Assembly: GCA_903932145.1 (NCBI GenBank)
Contig: CAIZFE010000084.1
Coordinates: 1-32,582 of the forward strand
From: an uncultured Rhodopila sp.
GTDB taxonomy: Bacteria; Pseudomonadota; Alphaproteobacteria; Acetobacterales; Acetobacteraceae
Direction of reading: 5' to 3'
Length of the DNA stretch: 32,582 bases
Position 1 is the stretch's first letter, and each line of letters begins with the position of its first letter. The notes beneath the pieces were generated by a model, which ran no database searches, was not told where the DNA came from, and worked only from the letters and a program-made list of their open reading frames with translations. Shown here one piece after another: positions 21,815 to 30,819 of the stretch. The position numbers and the translations under genes are program-made.

Positions 21815-24013
21815 CTACAAAAACGAAATCGGGTCCACGTCCACATCCACCCGCCCGCCCCGTGGCACCTTCACCGCCGCCAGCCAACTCCGCAAAATCG
21901 GCTGGATCGCCACATCCCGCCGCACCTTCAGCAGCAACCGCCGACGGTGCCGGCCCCGCAGCAGAGCCATCGGCGCCGGTGCCGGACCCAGCACCACCAC
22001 CCCGTCGCCATGCGGCGCCGCCCAGCCCAGATCCCGTGCCACCGTATCCGCCAGGATCGCCGTATCCGCGCTGACGATCAGGGCGGCCAGCCGTCCGAAC
22101 GGCGGCCACTCGCCGTCGCGCCGACTGTCGGCCTCGCTTTCCATGAATGCGTCCAGATCGCCCTGTAGCAGAGCCTGCATCACCGGGTGATCCGGGATGA
22201 ACGTCTGCAACATCACCCGCCCCGCCGCCTCGGCCCGCCCTGCCCGGCCGGCCACCTGATGCAGCAACTGCACCGTCCGCTCCGACGCCCGCAGTTCCCC
22301 CCCCGCCAGTCCCAGATCGGCATCGACCACCCCGACGAAGGTCAGATGCGGAAAGTGCCAGCCTTTCGCGACCAGTTGCGTGCCGATGATCAGGTCCACC
22401 GAACGTTCCTCGATCGCATGCGCGGCGGCGGCGGCGGCATGCGGGCCGGCGATGGTGTCGCTCGCCATGATCAAACGCCGAGCATCCGGGAACACCAGGG
22501 CGGCTTCCTCCGTGATGCGTTCGATGCCGGGACCGACCGGCGTCAAACTGTCCGCCGCCTTGCACTGCGGGCATTCCGGAGGGATCGGCACGGTGTGGCC
22601 GCAATGATGGCACAGAAGCTGGCTGCGGGTGCGGTGCTCCACCAGCCATGCGGTGCAATGCGGACACTGCATCCGGTGCCCGCAACTGCGGCACAGCGTC
22701 AGCGGGGCGTAGCCTCGGCGGTTCAGGAACAGCATCGCCTGCTCACCGCGCGCCAGTGTTTCCCGCACCGCCTGGATCAATGGGGGTGCGAGGAACCGGC
22801 CGCGATCCGGTGGATTTTCCCGCAGGTCGATCAGATCGATCCGCGGCATCGAGGCGCCACCGTGCCGGCGGGCCAGCCGCAGATGCTGGTAACGGCCAGC
22901 CTCCACATTCACCACGGTTTCCAGGCTGGGCGTCGCCGACACCAGGACAGCCGGCGCACCGGCAAACCGAGCGCGCACGACCGCCATGTCACGGGCGTTA
23001 TAAACGACGCCATCCTGCTGTTTGAAGGCAGACTCGTGCTCCTCATCGACGATGACCAGACCGAGGTCCGGGAACGGCAGGAACAGAGCCGACCGCGCGC
23101 CGACGACGACCGGCGCCTTGCCCTCAGCTACCGCCTGCCAGGTGATCTTGCGCAGTCGCGACGCCAGATCGGAGTGCCAGACGGCCGGTGCCACGCCAAA
23201 CCGGCGTTGAAACCGCTCGATCCATTGGGAGGAGAGCGCGATTTCGGGCAACATCACCAACGCCTGACGGCCCTCGCGCAAGCACGCGGCGACGGCCTCC
23301 AGATACACCTCGGTCTTGCCGGAGCCGGTGACGCCATCCAGCAAGGTGACCGAAAATGCCCGATCAGCGACCACCTTTCGCAGCCCGGCCGCAACCTCCA
23401 ACTGCTGGCCGGACAATCCGGGACCGGGATGATCGGGATCGGGCCACTGGAACGGCGCCCCGGCGGCGGCGGTTTCCGCGACCACCAAACCCGCCTCGAT
23501 CATCCCGCGCAGCACCGCGCTGCTGGCGTCAGACTCTCGCAACAGGTCGGCGGCTAATCGGGGCTCCTGACGGGCCAGCACATCCAGGACGCGCTGCCTT
23601 GGTGGGGTGAGACGCACGACAGGCAAAGGATCGGCACGCCGGTATTGCACGACAGGGCGCATGCCGCCGCCGGAGATGACCCGCAGCGCCATTTGCATCA
23701 CCTCGCCGGGGGGTGACAGCGTGTAGGCAGCGATCCAATCGATAAAACGGCGCAGCGACTCGCCCATCGGCGGCGTGTCCAAAATCCCGATCACGGCTTT
23801 CAGCTTGTGCGAGGGCACCGCCGCGCCGGCCGGCGCGTCCCAGACGACGCCCACTTCCTCGCGATTATTCAACGGAACCAGCACGACATCGCCGGGTTTC
23901 GGCTGCATCCCGGGGGGCACGCGATAGTCGAACGGGCCTGCGAACGGATACGGCAACAGCACCGGCACACGGTGCTCCGGCGGAAACCCGAGGTTCAGAT
24001 GGGGGAGTGACAA
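21815..24013 (-). CDS. priA: Primosomal protein N' (replication restart helicase PriA)
   Basis: PriA reloads the replisome at stalled forks. The 732 residues contain the N-terminal 3'-end-binding domain (about 15-105), the helicase core with Walker [12 protein letters not shown] (226-236), DEEH box (323-326) and SAT-like VSATPS motif, the eight-cysteine zinc module ([23 protein letters not shown]; about 441-484), and the C-terminal domain ending DVDPISFL. The start is TTG at 24013 (MSLPHLNLG); no closer ATG preserves the N-terminal domain. The divergent transaldolase begins only 65 bp away. All motifs are intact. Confidence 0.96.
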   Translation of the reverse strand: MSLPHLNLGFPPEHRVPVLLPYPFAGPFDYRVPPGMQPKPGDVVLVPLNNREEVGVVWDAPAGAAVPSHKLKAVIGILDTPPMGESLRRFIDWIAAYTLSPPGEVMQMALRVISGGGMRPVVQYRRADPLPVVRLTPPRQRVLDVLARQEPRLAADLLRESDASSAVLRGMIEAGLVVAETAAAGAPFQWPDPDHPGPGLSGQQLEVAAGLRKVVADRAFSVTLLDGVTGSGKTEVYLEAVAACLREGRQALVMLPEIALSSQWIERFQRRFGVAPAVWHSDLASRLRKITWQAVAEGKAPVVVGARSALFLPFPDLGLVIVDEEHESAFKQQDGVVYNARDMAVVRARFAGAPAVLVSATPSLETVVNVEAGRYQHLRLARRHGGASMPRIDLIDLRENPPDRGRFLAPPLIQAVRETLARGEQAMLFLNRRGYAPLTLCRSCGHRMQCPHCTAWLVEHRTRSQLLCHHCGHTVPIPPECPQCKAADSLTPVGPGIERITEEAALVFPDARRLIMASDTIAGPHAAAAAAHAIEERSVDLIIGTQLVAKGWHFPHLTFVGVVDADLGLAGGELRASERTVQLLHQVAGRAGRAEAAGRVMLQTFIPDHPVMQALLQGDLDAFMESEADSRRDGEWPPFGRLAALIVSADTAILADTVARDLGWAAPHGDGVVVLGPAPAPMALLRGRHRRRLLLKVRRDVAIQPILRSWLAAVKVPRGGRVDVDVDPISFL

Positions 24014-24078
24014 CCTATATAACCGGCGTTATCGCGATCTTTCGAAACCCTGACTTACCCGCAAAACGGAGCGTTGGC

Positions 24079-24732
24079 ATGAAATTCTTTATCGATACCG
24101 CTGATCTGACGGAAATCCGGTCCCTTGCCAGCAGCGGTCTGCTGGACGGCGTGACCACCAACCCGTCGCTGATCGCCAAGAACGGCGGCGTGTTCGCCAA
24201 GGTGATCGCCGAAATCTGCGAGATCATTCCCGGCCCGGTCAGCGCCGAAGTCGCCGGCACCGAGTACGACCAGATCATGGCCGAGGCCAAGGTGCTGCGC
24301 AAAATCGCCGACAACGTGTGCATCAAAGTGCCGTTGACCATGGACGGGCTGCGCGCCTGCAAGCATCTGAGCAACGACGGCACGATGGTGAACGTGACGC
24401 TGTGCTTCTCCGCCGCCCAGGCACTGCTGGCCGCGAAAAGCGGCGCGTCCTTCATCAGCCCGTTCGTCGGCCGGGTGGACGATATCGGCTGGGATGGGAT
24501 GCAACTGATCTCCGATATCGTCGATATCTATAATAACTACGACTTCAAGACCGAGGTTCTGGTAGCGTCGATCCGTGGCCCGAACCATGTGATCGAGGCG
24601 GCGAAGATGGGTGCCCATGTGGCCACGCTGCCGCCGGCCGTGTTGCGCTCGCTGTTCAATCACCCGCTGACCGACAAGGGCCTGGCGACGTTCCTGGCGG
24701 ACTGGGCGAAGACGGGTCAGTCGATCGTCTGA
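24079..24732 (+). CDS. Small transaldolase / fructose-6-phosphate aldolase-like protein (TalC/Fsa type)
   Basis: A 217-aa class I aldolase of the short transaldolase subfamily (pentose phosphate pathway). It has [10 protein letters not shown] at the start, [11 protein letters not shown], the Schiff-base lysine in CIKVPLT (K83), and the late [13 protein letters not shown] and [12 protein letters not shown] motifs. The ATG at 24079 has GGAG about nine bases upstream; the frame is open to 24007 but the family start is clear. Sequence alone does not decide between transaldolase and F6P aldolase activity. It is divergent from priA and unlinked in function. Confidence 0.93.
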   Translation: MKFFIDTADLTEIRSLASSGLLDGVTTNPSLIAKNGGVFAKVIAEICEIIPGPVSAEVAGTEYDQIMAEAKVLRKIADNVCIKVPLTMDGLRACKHLSNDGTMVNVTLCFSAAQALLAAKSGASFISPFVGRVDDIGWDGMQLISDIVDIYNNYDFKTEVLVASIRGPNHVIEAAKMGAHVATLPPAVLRSLFNHPLTDKGLATFLADWAKTGQSIV

Positions 24733-24809
24733 ACTTCACTTGCCGCGGGATCGCATGCGCGAGCCCGCGGCGGTGCGCCGCCGAGGGCGGCTCAGCGCAG
24801 GATCATGTC

Positions 24810-25358
24810 GTGACCCGAATCGTCCCCAAAACCAGCAAGGCCGATATCGATCCGGCCTATCATCACGTTGTGGACGGCGTGATGGAGGTGTTTGGAGCGG
24901 TGCGTGGGCCATTCAGTATTCTGCTGCACAGCCCTGCCCTGGCGGAACTGGCGCTGCCGCTGGTGCCTTTCATCCGTGAACACTCCGTCGTGCCTGATTC
25001 GCTCCGCATGGCTGGCGTCCTCGCTGCCGTGCGGGAGCGGGAGGCTAAGTATGTATGGGCCGCTCAGGTCGGTTACGCCCGCAGAGTGGGGATACGGGAG
25101 GATCTGATCGATTTGCTGCGCGCCAAGGGCGATGCGGCTGGCTTACCCGAGGACGAGCGCGACGTGATCGACTACGCTCGCCAGTTGATGCGCACCAACC
25201 GGGTGGATCAGGCGTTGTTTGACAGGCTGAACGCACAATTCGGCCCGCAATGGATGGTCGAGATGACCGCCTCGATGAATTTCTACGCCTTTCTGGCCGG
25301 CATGACGAATGCGTTCGACGTGCCGGCGACGGAGGGATTGGACAAGCTGCCGGAGTAG
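24810..25358 (+). CDS. Carboxymuconolactone decarboxylase family protein without catalytic cysteines
   Basis: An all-helical AhpD/CMD-fold protein of 182 aa. GTG at 24810 is used (AGGA nearby); an ATG at 24805 is out of frame and stops at once. The helical core LRMAGVLAAVREREAKYVWAA followed by the second repeat (TASMNFYAFLAGMTNAF) fits the family. No cysteine occurs anywhere, so it cannot be a CxxC peroxidase like AhpD. The usual WxAH histidine position is also changed (VWAAQVG). It precedes the flavin monooxygenase gene on the same strand by about 160 bp and may belong to the same catabolic unit. Confidence 0.8.
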   Translation: MTRIVPKTSKADIDPAYHHVVDGVMEVFGAVRGPFSILLHSPALAELALPLVPFIREHSVVPDSLRMAGVLAAVREREAKYVWAAQVGYARRVGIREDLIDLLRAKGDAAGLPEDERDVIDYARQLMRTNRVDQALFDRLNAQFGPQWMVEMTASMNFYAFLAGMTNAFDVPATEGLDKLPE

Positions 25359-25515
25359 CCGCAAACGGGACGGAACCCTGCGTAGTCCGCTGGGTCTATC
25401 TGTTGGCCAAACCGGCCCGGTCATGTTCTATGCCGGGGTCGCCTGTTTGGCCGTCCCGGGCAACCTGAGGGCGCGGGGTGGAAGGCCTGGAGGCAGCCGT
25501 TGGAGTGAGCCACCC

Positions 25516-26877
25516 ATGACCAAACACCTGCATCTCAATCTGTTCATTCATGGCCGCGGCCACCATGAGGCATCCTGGCGGCATCCGGGCGCCTCGACGC
25601 TGCCGCTGACCGATATTCGTTACTACGCCGAATGCGCGCGCATTGCCGAGGCCGGGTTGTTTGACTCGATCTTCCTGGCGGACTCGCTGGGGGTGGGTGA
25701 CGATGTGGCGAGCGCGCCGCGCACCTGGCTGGAGCCGGTCACGACACTGGCGGCACTGGCCGGGGCAACCAACCGGATCGGGCTGATCGCCACCTGTTCC
25801 ACCACCTACACCGAACCGTTCAATCTCGCTCGGCAGTTCGCCTCGATCGACCATATGTCGAACGGGCGGGTTGGCTGGAATATTGTTACGACATGGCTGG
25901 CGACGGCGTCGGGGAACTATGGCGGCGCGGGACCGCTGAGCCATGCCGAACGGTACGAGCGCGCGGAAGAATACATGCGCGTGGTGAGCGGATTGTGGGA
26001 CAGTTGGTCCGACGATGCGATCCTGGATGACCGCGCCACCGGCGCATATGCCAGGACGGACGGCATCCGGGCGCTGAACCATGCGGGGCGGTTTTATCAG
26101 GTGACCGGGCCGCTGAACCTGCCGCGTTCTCCGCAAGGACGGCCGGTCTTCGTCCAGGCAGGGTCGTCGGAAACCGGGCGCCGGTTCGCCGCGCGATACG
26201 CCGAGGCGGTGTTCACCGCCCAGATGGAAAAAGCCACGGCGAAGGATTTTTATGCCGACCTGAAGCGGCTCGTGGTCGAGGAAGGCCGCAAGCCCGAACA
26301 TGTGCTGATCTTGCCGGGATTGAGTCCGGTGATCGGCGGCACCGAGGCCGAGGCTCAGCGGATCGCGCGCGAGCTGAACGACCTCAGCGACCCCGAGGTC
26401 GGCCGCAAGCGCCTATCCGGACGGTTCGGCGGCCACGATTTCTCGCATTTGCCGTTGGACAAGACATTGTCGCCGGAAGACTTCCCCGACCCCGGCACGG
26501 TGGAAGCGGCACGCAGCCGGACAGAGGTCATCATCGGCCTGGTGCGCCGGGAAAAGCCGACCTTGCGGCAGTTGCTGGGCTATCTCGCCGGCGCGCGCGG
26601 CCATTTCGTGACCGCGGGATCTCCGGAACAGATCGCCGATCTGATCGAGGACTGGTTCCGCGATGGGGCGGCCGACGGGTTCAACGTGATGCCACCGGTG
26701 TTGCCGTCGATGCTGGAGGTGTTCGTCGCCGAAGTGGTGCCGCTGTTGCAACGGCGCGGTTTGTTTCGGACAGAGTATGATGGCGATACGCTGCGGGCGC
26801 TGTACGGGTTGCCGCGTCCGGATGTGCGGTTCCATGCCGGGGCGAATGAGGCGCTGCAAGGGGGCGCCTCGACGTAA
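25516..26877 (+). CDS. LLM-class FMN-dependent monooxygenase (NtaA/SnaA/DszA type)
   Basis: A 453-aa flavin-dependent monooxygenase of the bacterial luciferase fold, NtaA subgroup, which uses reduced FMN from a separate reductase to attack xenobiotics, sulfur or nitrogen compounds. Landmarks are LHLNLFIHGRGHHEASWRHP, YYAECARIAEAGLFDSIFLAD, the phosphate loop RVGWNIVTTWLATASGNYG and the conserved PVFVQAGSSETGRRFAARYA. ATG 25516 (GGAG upstream) is chosen; the frame is open to 25309 without protein character. No reductase gene adjoins, so electrons must come from elsewhere. The substrate is unknown; the decarboxylase-fold gene upstream hints at a small catabolic unit. Confidence 0.9.
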   Translation: MTKHLHLNLFIHGRGHHEASWRHPGASTLPLTDIRYYAECARIAEAGLFDSIFLADSLGVGDDVASAPRTWLEPVTTLAALAGATNRIGLIATCSTTYTEPFNLARQFASIDHMSNGRVGWNIVTTWLATASGNYGGAGPLSHAERYERAEEYMRVVSGLWDSWSDDAILDDRATGAYARTDGIRALNHAGRFYQVTGPLNLPRSPQGRPVFVQAGSSETGRRFAARYAEAVFTAQMEKATAKDFYADLKRLVVEEGRKPEHVLILPGLSPVIGGTEAEAQRIARELNDLSDPEVGRKRLSGRFGGHDFSHLPLDKTLSPEDFPDPGTVEAARSRTEVIIGLVRREKPTLRQLLGYLAGARGHFVTAGSPEQIADLIEDWFRDGAADGFNVMPPVLPSMLEVFVAEVVPLLQRRGLFRTEYDGDTLRALYGLPRPDVRFHAGANEALQGGAST

Positions 26878-26880
26878 CGC

Positions 26881-27111
26881 GGTCGGCGGCGGTTAGATTT
26901 TAGGCTTGGGGGCGATCTTCTGCGTGAAGCCTTCCTGCGCGCTCTGGTCGCGGGCGAGGCGATCGGCGTACGCGCTATTTTGGTTCATGCGATCTCCCCC
27001 GAGGCGAAGGCTTTCTATGAGCGGCACGGGTTCAAGGCGTCGCCGGTTGATCCCATGATGCTGATGGTTACGCTTGCGGAGGCCGAGCGGGCGTTGATTG
27101 TCGGCAGTTAG
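26881..27111 (+). pseudogene. 5'-truncated GNAT N-acetyltransferase
   Basis: In frame with the TAG at 27109-27111 the sequence reads LGGDLLREAFLRALVAGEAI, GVRAILVHAISPEAKAFYER and HGFKASPVDPMMLMV. That is the C-terminal half of a GNAT acetyltransferase of the TacT-like toxin type (coenzyme A loop, FYERHGF). The N-terminal part and any start are missing: the frame enters right after the monooxygenase stop. No ribbon-helix-helix antitoxin gene is present. The remnant suggests a former toxin-antitoxin locus removed by deletion. Confidence 0.75.
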
Positions 27112-27206
27112 CCGTGCGGTGACATTGCGGTTGGACATCGTATCGTTAAACGCCGATACTCAAGCACGATCTGCTGCGCTGAAAGAAAACCAAGGAAGTT
27201 ACCACG

Positions 27207-27503
27207 CTGACGAACGCCGACCCTCGTCTTACGATTATCAAGGCCGTTATCCAGTCCGCGGACGGCATCAAACGTATGGTTCTCGCCACCAGTAAAGGTC
27301 ATCCGGCTCTGTCTGGTGTCGATGAGTGCCTGGGGGCGGCTCCGGGCTCCGATTATATAAGCGATGGCGCCGTCAGGGCCGAAGCCGGCTTCCGGGTTGC
27401 CCAAGAAATGAAGGAAATGGGATTCATAGAGGTTCGCGTTGACGATATGCCGCACGGGAGTGCCGCTCATAAGGCCAAATTCTTCCAGTTTCCACCGATC
27501 TGA
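27207..27503 (+). CDS. Hypothetical protein (98 aa), probable CTG start
   Basis: No family recognised. From CTG 27207, with AAGGAAG nine bases upstream, the frame encodes a compact soluble protein (TNADPRLTIIKAVIQSADGI, KRMVLATSKGHPALSGVDEC, AEAGFRVAQEMKEMGFIEVR). It has balanced composition and an alternating strand/helix pattern, ending FFQFPPI. The next in-frame ATG is at 27276, which would remove the first strand. The base composition is less GC-rich than that of the neighbours, and it occupies the place where a NuoB-like subunit would be expected downstream of hyfG, on the opposite strand. The antisense frame over the same bases is less protein-like. Confidence 0.5.
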   Translation: MTNADPRLTIIKAVIQSADGIKRMVLATSKGHPALSGVDECLGAAPGSDYISDGAVRAEAGFRVAQEMKEMGFIEVRVDDMPHGSAAHKAKFFQFPPI

Positions 27504-27587
27504 TGCAGATGACGTCCGCACCTCCGCAACCCGGAATTTTGGCGCCCCCAGCGGTAAGGGCGCAGGAAACCGAACGAAGCGGCCAGC

Positions 27588-29093
27588 TTACAAATCGTGC
27601 CCCGAGTACGAACAGTTAAAGCTCTTATTACACAACGGGAAGTCGGCAACGATATTGCCCTCGATCACCGCCTCCAGCAGCGGCCATTGAAACCATGACG
27701 CGTCGCGCAAGTGGCACCGTTCAACGACGCCATTGACGATGCGGACCCACACCAGCACATCACCGCGGAAGGCTTCGACGACGGCCACGCCCTCTCCGTC
27801 TGTCCCAACAATGTCGGTCGCTATCGCCCCGTCCGGCAGATCACGTAACAACTGATCCAGCAACGACAGGCTCTCGCCGATTTCCTTGATCCTGATCCAC
27901 ACCCGCGCGTTGACGTCGCCATCCTGCCGCACCGGCACCTCGAATTTCAGCGTGTCATACGGCGCATACGCCAAATCCCGCCGCGCATCGAAATCCCGTC
28001 CCGACGCGCGTCCCACATAGCCCCCGGGAGCAAACCGTTTCGTCAACGCCGCTCGCAGTATCCCGGTGCCAACCGTCCGGTCCTGCAACGACGGTGTGTC
28101 GTCATAGAGCCGCTCCAAGCGAGGCATGGCCGCCCGAACACCATCCAAAACCGTGCGCAACTGTTCAATTTGTTCGGGACCGATATTGACCGTCACGCCG
28201 CCGGGAACGATCCGATCCATCATCAGCCGATGTCCGAAACAATCGACACACATCCGCAGCACCCGCTCGCGCAGAATCGCGCAATGCGCCAGCATGATCG
28301 CGAATGAGGCATCGTTGCAGATCGCCCCGAAATCGCCGATGTGGTTGGCGATCCGCTCCAATTCCGCCATCACCGCTCGCAGCCAGACCGCCCGCAACGG
28401 CACCGCGACCCCAAGCGCACTTTCGACCGCTCGGGAGAATGCCAACGCATAGGCAACCGTGCTGTCACCCGACACGCGCCCCGCCAAACTGGCGGCTCGG
28501 GCCAGCGGCGCGCCGGTCATCAGCAGATCGACGCCCTTGTGGACGTAGCCCAGCCGCTCCTCTAACCGCACAACGGTTTCGCCGTCGCAGGTGAAACGGA
28601 AATGCCCGGGCTCGATGATTCCGGCGTGGACCGGCCCGACGGGGATTTGGTGCAACGCACCGCCCTCGACCGGGAGGAACGGATACGACGCGGCGGGTGG
28701 CTGCGCCTCACCCCAGCGGCCGTGATCCAGCCATGGGCGGGTGTCGGTCAGTCCATCCGCCTTTAACCCGAACAGGTCGCGCATCGTGCGTTCCAGCCGG
28801 ATCGCCGGGGCATGCCGGGCGCCAACCGAGGGAAAATGGTTGGCCTGGCAGACAATACTCAGAACCGCCGCGTCAGGGACGCCGTCACCGAGCAGCGCCA
28901 TGTGCGCGACGCCCGGTTCCCCCCAGAGACTGAGCAAGGTCAGACTGCCGTCAGCCAGCCGGTCAATGGCCTGCTGCCAGACCGCGGCCTCTACCCAAAC
29001 GCGCGGCCATGGGCAGTGGGACGCGACCCGTTCATTCGAGGCGATCAGGTCAGCGAGGGTCGATATCGGGGCGCTGTCGGAGGCTGCGGTCAT
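27588..29093 (-). CDS. hyfG: Hydrogenase-4-like large subunit (HyfG/NuoCD type) lacking the NiFe cysteines
   Basis: A 501-aa fusion of a NuoC-like domain (about 20-125) and a NuoD/hydrogenase-large domain. Family features are VGPVHAGIIEPGHFRF, ERLGYVHKGVDLL and AELERIANHIGDFG. In true NiFe subunits the segment after this is RVCGIC; here it is RVSGDS (206-211), a serine for each cysteine. The C-terminal CxxC is also absent (FPLCNKSFNCSYSGHDL, with cysteines at 488 and 494 only). It therefore cannot hold a standard NiFe centre and resembles 'energy-converting hydrogenase related' (Ehr) complexes. ATG 29093 has GGAAGGGG upstream. It is separated from hyfF by a palindromic element, and no hyfI follows it. 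Confidence 0.85.
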   Translation of the reverse strand: MTAASDSAPISTLADLIASNERVASHCPWPRVWVEAAVWQQAIDRLADGSLTLLSLWGEPGVAHMALLGDGVPDAAVLSIVCQANHFPSVGARHAPAIRLERTMRDLFGLKADGLTDTRPWLDHGRWGEAQPPAASYPFLPVEGGALHQIPVGPVHAGIIEPGHFRFTCDGETVVRLEERLGYVHKGVDLLMTGAPLARAASLAGRVSGDSTVAYALAFSRAVESALGVAVPLRAVWLRAVMAELERIANHIGDFGAICNDASFAIMLAHCAILRERVLRMCVDCFGHRLMMDRIVPGGVTVNIGPEQIEQLRTVLDGVRAAMPRLERLYDDTPSLQDRTVGTGILRAALTKRFAPGGYVGRASGRDFDARRDLAYAPYDTLKFEVPVRQDGDVNARVWIRIKEIGESLSLLDQLLRDLPDGAIATDIVGTDGEGVAVVEAFRGDVLVWVRIVNGVVERCHLRDASWFQWPLLEAVIEGNIVADFPLCNKSFNCSYSGHDL

Positions 29094-29382
29094 GTGCTGA
29101 CCCCTTCCGTGCAGAGAACGAGCGGAGCTCCGACAGGCTGTCCCCTGGCTGGACCAGTCAAGAATTTTGAACCACAGATGCACACAGATGCACACAGATA
29201 AGAATGATTAAAAAACGATAATAGAAACCCGATCGGACGCCGATAGTAATAGCCGATTATCCGATCAAAATCCCTGAATGTCTGATCTGTGTGCATCTGT
29301 GTGCATCTGTGGTTCAAAATTTTTGCTGTCGTCCCCTGCTCAGGCGACCGAACAATGGCCAGGGCCGTTTGGTATGTTCGGC
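29094..29382. other. Interrupted hyfF-hyfG junction
   Basis: This 289-bp gap breaks a block whose other junctions overlap. It contains the palindromic element (29164-29320) and, between it and hyfG, about 70 bp carrying the hyfG ribosome site. The open reading frames seen on both strands here (CICVHLWFKI twice) arise only from the inverted repeat and are not genes. Confidence 0.7.
29164..29320. repeat. 157-bp palindromic element with perfect 36-bp inverted arms
   Basis: The arms at 29164-29199 and 29285-29320 are perfect reverse complements over 36 bp. Each begins ATTTTGAACCACAGATGCAC at its outer edge and contains a tandem CACAGATG unit (three ACAGAT words). The 85-bp centre (29200-29284) is AT-rich, with its own smaller inverted words (GCCGAT, CCGATC). 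Composition is sharply different from the GC-rich operon around it. The form suggests a MITE-like or REP-type mobile element. GAACCACAGATG-type repeats occur in several bacterial phyla. Confidence 0.85.
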
Positions 29383-30819
29383 TCATCCCAGTAACGCCGC
29401 GACATGCTGGAACCACGCGACCAAAGGGGGCGGCAGCCAAATCCCGGCCATCAGCACCAGCGCCAGATGCGCGAACAGGGGGATGTACGAGGCATGCACG
29501 CGCCCGATTGGCCCCTTGACCGGCCCGAACGCCACATCCGTCATGCGCAACAGCAAAGCACCGAACGCCAGCAGCAGTCCGGCAACCAGCAACACCGCCA
29601 GCACTGGCGCCCGCGCGAACGTCGAGGACACGACGAGGAACTCACTGGTGAAGACCCCGAACGGAGGCAATCCGATGATCGCCGCGACACCGGCCACCAG
29701 ACCCCAGCCCAGCAAAGGGTGGCTCTCGGTCAGGCCGCCGATGCCGTCGATGCGTTGGGTGCCTTTGACCTGCGTGATGTGGCCGACCGAGAAGAAGATC
29801 GCCGATTTCGTCAGGCTGTGCATGGTCATTTGCAACAACCCGGCGAAATTGCCCAGCGGGCCGGCCATTCCGAAGGCGAACACGATGATACCCATGTGCT
29901 CGATAGACGAGTATGCAAACAGCCGTTTGATGTCGCGCCGCCGGTACAGCATGAATCCGGCGAAGATCAGTGAAAGCAGCCCCAGCCCGATCATCAGCGG
30001 TCCCGGCGCGATGGCATGCGGATTGGCGGCGAGCAGCACCTTGAACCGCAGCAGCGCATACAAAGCGACGTTCAGCAGGAGCCCCGACAACACGGCGGAG
30101 ATCGGCGTCGGCCCCTCGGCATGCGCGTCAGGCAACCATGCGTGCAGCGGCGCCAGACCGACTTTTGTTCCGTAACCCAGCAGCAGGAAAATGAACGCAA
30201 TGTTCAACAAAGACGGATCGAATTGCGGCGCGTACAGCAACAGATTCGTCCAAATCATCGCATCCAGCCCCTCGCCCACCACGGGCCGGGCGGCGAGGTA
30301 AACCAGGATGGTGCCGAACAGCGCCAACGCGATGCCGACGCTGCCGAGGATGAAGTATTTCCAGGCGGCTTCAAGTGCCTCGGCCGTCCGATAGATGCCG
30401 ACCATCATCACCGTGGTCAGCGTGGCCAGTTCCACCGCAACCCACATCAGGCCGATGTTGTTGGCGAGCAGTGCCAGATTCATGCCGAACAGCATCAACT
30501 GGAACATCGCGTGATAGAAACGAAGATGCAGCGGCGTCAGCCGGCCGGTTTCCAGTTCATGCCCGATATACGATGCGCTGAAGGTGCTGGTGGTGAAGCC
30601 GATGAAGCAGTTCAGCAGCACAAAGACGATGTTGAGGTCATCGACCAGCAGATACGGCCCGGTCGCCGGCCGGTCCCACAGCAGGGTCAGCGCGAACAGC
30701 AGCGACGCTAAACTGGCGATCATGTTCAACGCCGCGCCAAGCCGGTAGCTCGGCAGCACAGCCAGGATCGCTGCTGCGACCAGAGGAGTCAGGAGGATGG
30801 CGGCGACGGGATCGGGCAT
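29383..30819 (-). CDS. hyfF: Hydrogenase-4-like membrane subunit HyfF (NuoL/N antiporter-like)
   Basis: A 478-aa integral membrane protein of the NuoL/M/N and Mrp antiporter family, about 14 helices, expected to move protons or sodium in a complex I-like assembly. Conserved features include the glutamate in LMWVAVELATLT, the lysine in GTKVGLAPLHAWLPDAHAEG and the MTMHSLTKSAIFFSVGHIT segment with lysine and histidine on the broken helix. ATG 30819 overlaps the TGA of hyfE (TGATG), so translation is coupled; the longer open frame to 31338 is overlap shadow. It precedes the palindromic element and hyfG. No lesions. Confidence 0.9.
   Translation of the reverse strand: MPDPVAAILLTPLVAAAILAVLPSYRLGAALNMIASLASLLFALTLLWDRPATGPYLLVDDLNIVFVLLNCFIGFTTSTFSASYIGHELETGRLTPLHLRFYHAMFQLMLFGMNLALLANNIGLMWVAVELATLTTVMMVGIYRTAEALEAAWKYFILGSVGIALALFGTILVYLAARPVVGEGLDAMIWTNLLLYAPQFDPSLLNIAFIFLLLGYGTKVGLAPLHAWLPDAHAEGPTPISAVLSGLLLNVALYALLRFKVLLAANPHAIAPGPLMIGLGLLSLIFAGFMLYRRRDIKRLFAYSSIEHMGIIVFAFGMAGPLGNFAGLLQMTMHSLTKSAIFFSVGHITQVKGTQRIDGIGGLTESHPLLGWGLVAGVAAIIGLPPFGVFTSEFLVVSSTFARAPVLAVLLVAGLLLAFGALLLRMTDVAFGPVKGPIGRVHASYIPLFAHLALVLMAGIWLPPPLVAWFQHVAALLG

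Noticed and set aside
21609..22694. 361-codon minus-strand frame overlapping the end of priA
   Set aside because: Glycine- and arginine-rich out-of-frame reading of the priA C-terminal region; priA motifs are intact in the other frame.
29164..29320. Possible CRISPR-like array because of repeated ACAGATGC words
   Set aside because: The repeats are adjacent 10-bp units within two inverted arms, with no spacers of regular length and no cas genes.
29089..29440. Short frames beginning CICVHLWFKI on both strands
   Set aside because: They arise only because the inverted repeat reads the same on both strands; neither has protein character outside the repeat.
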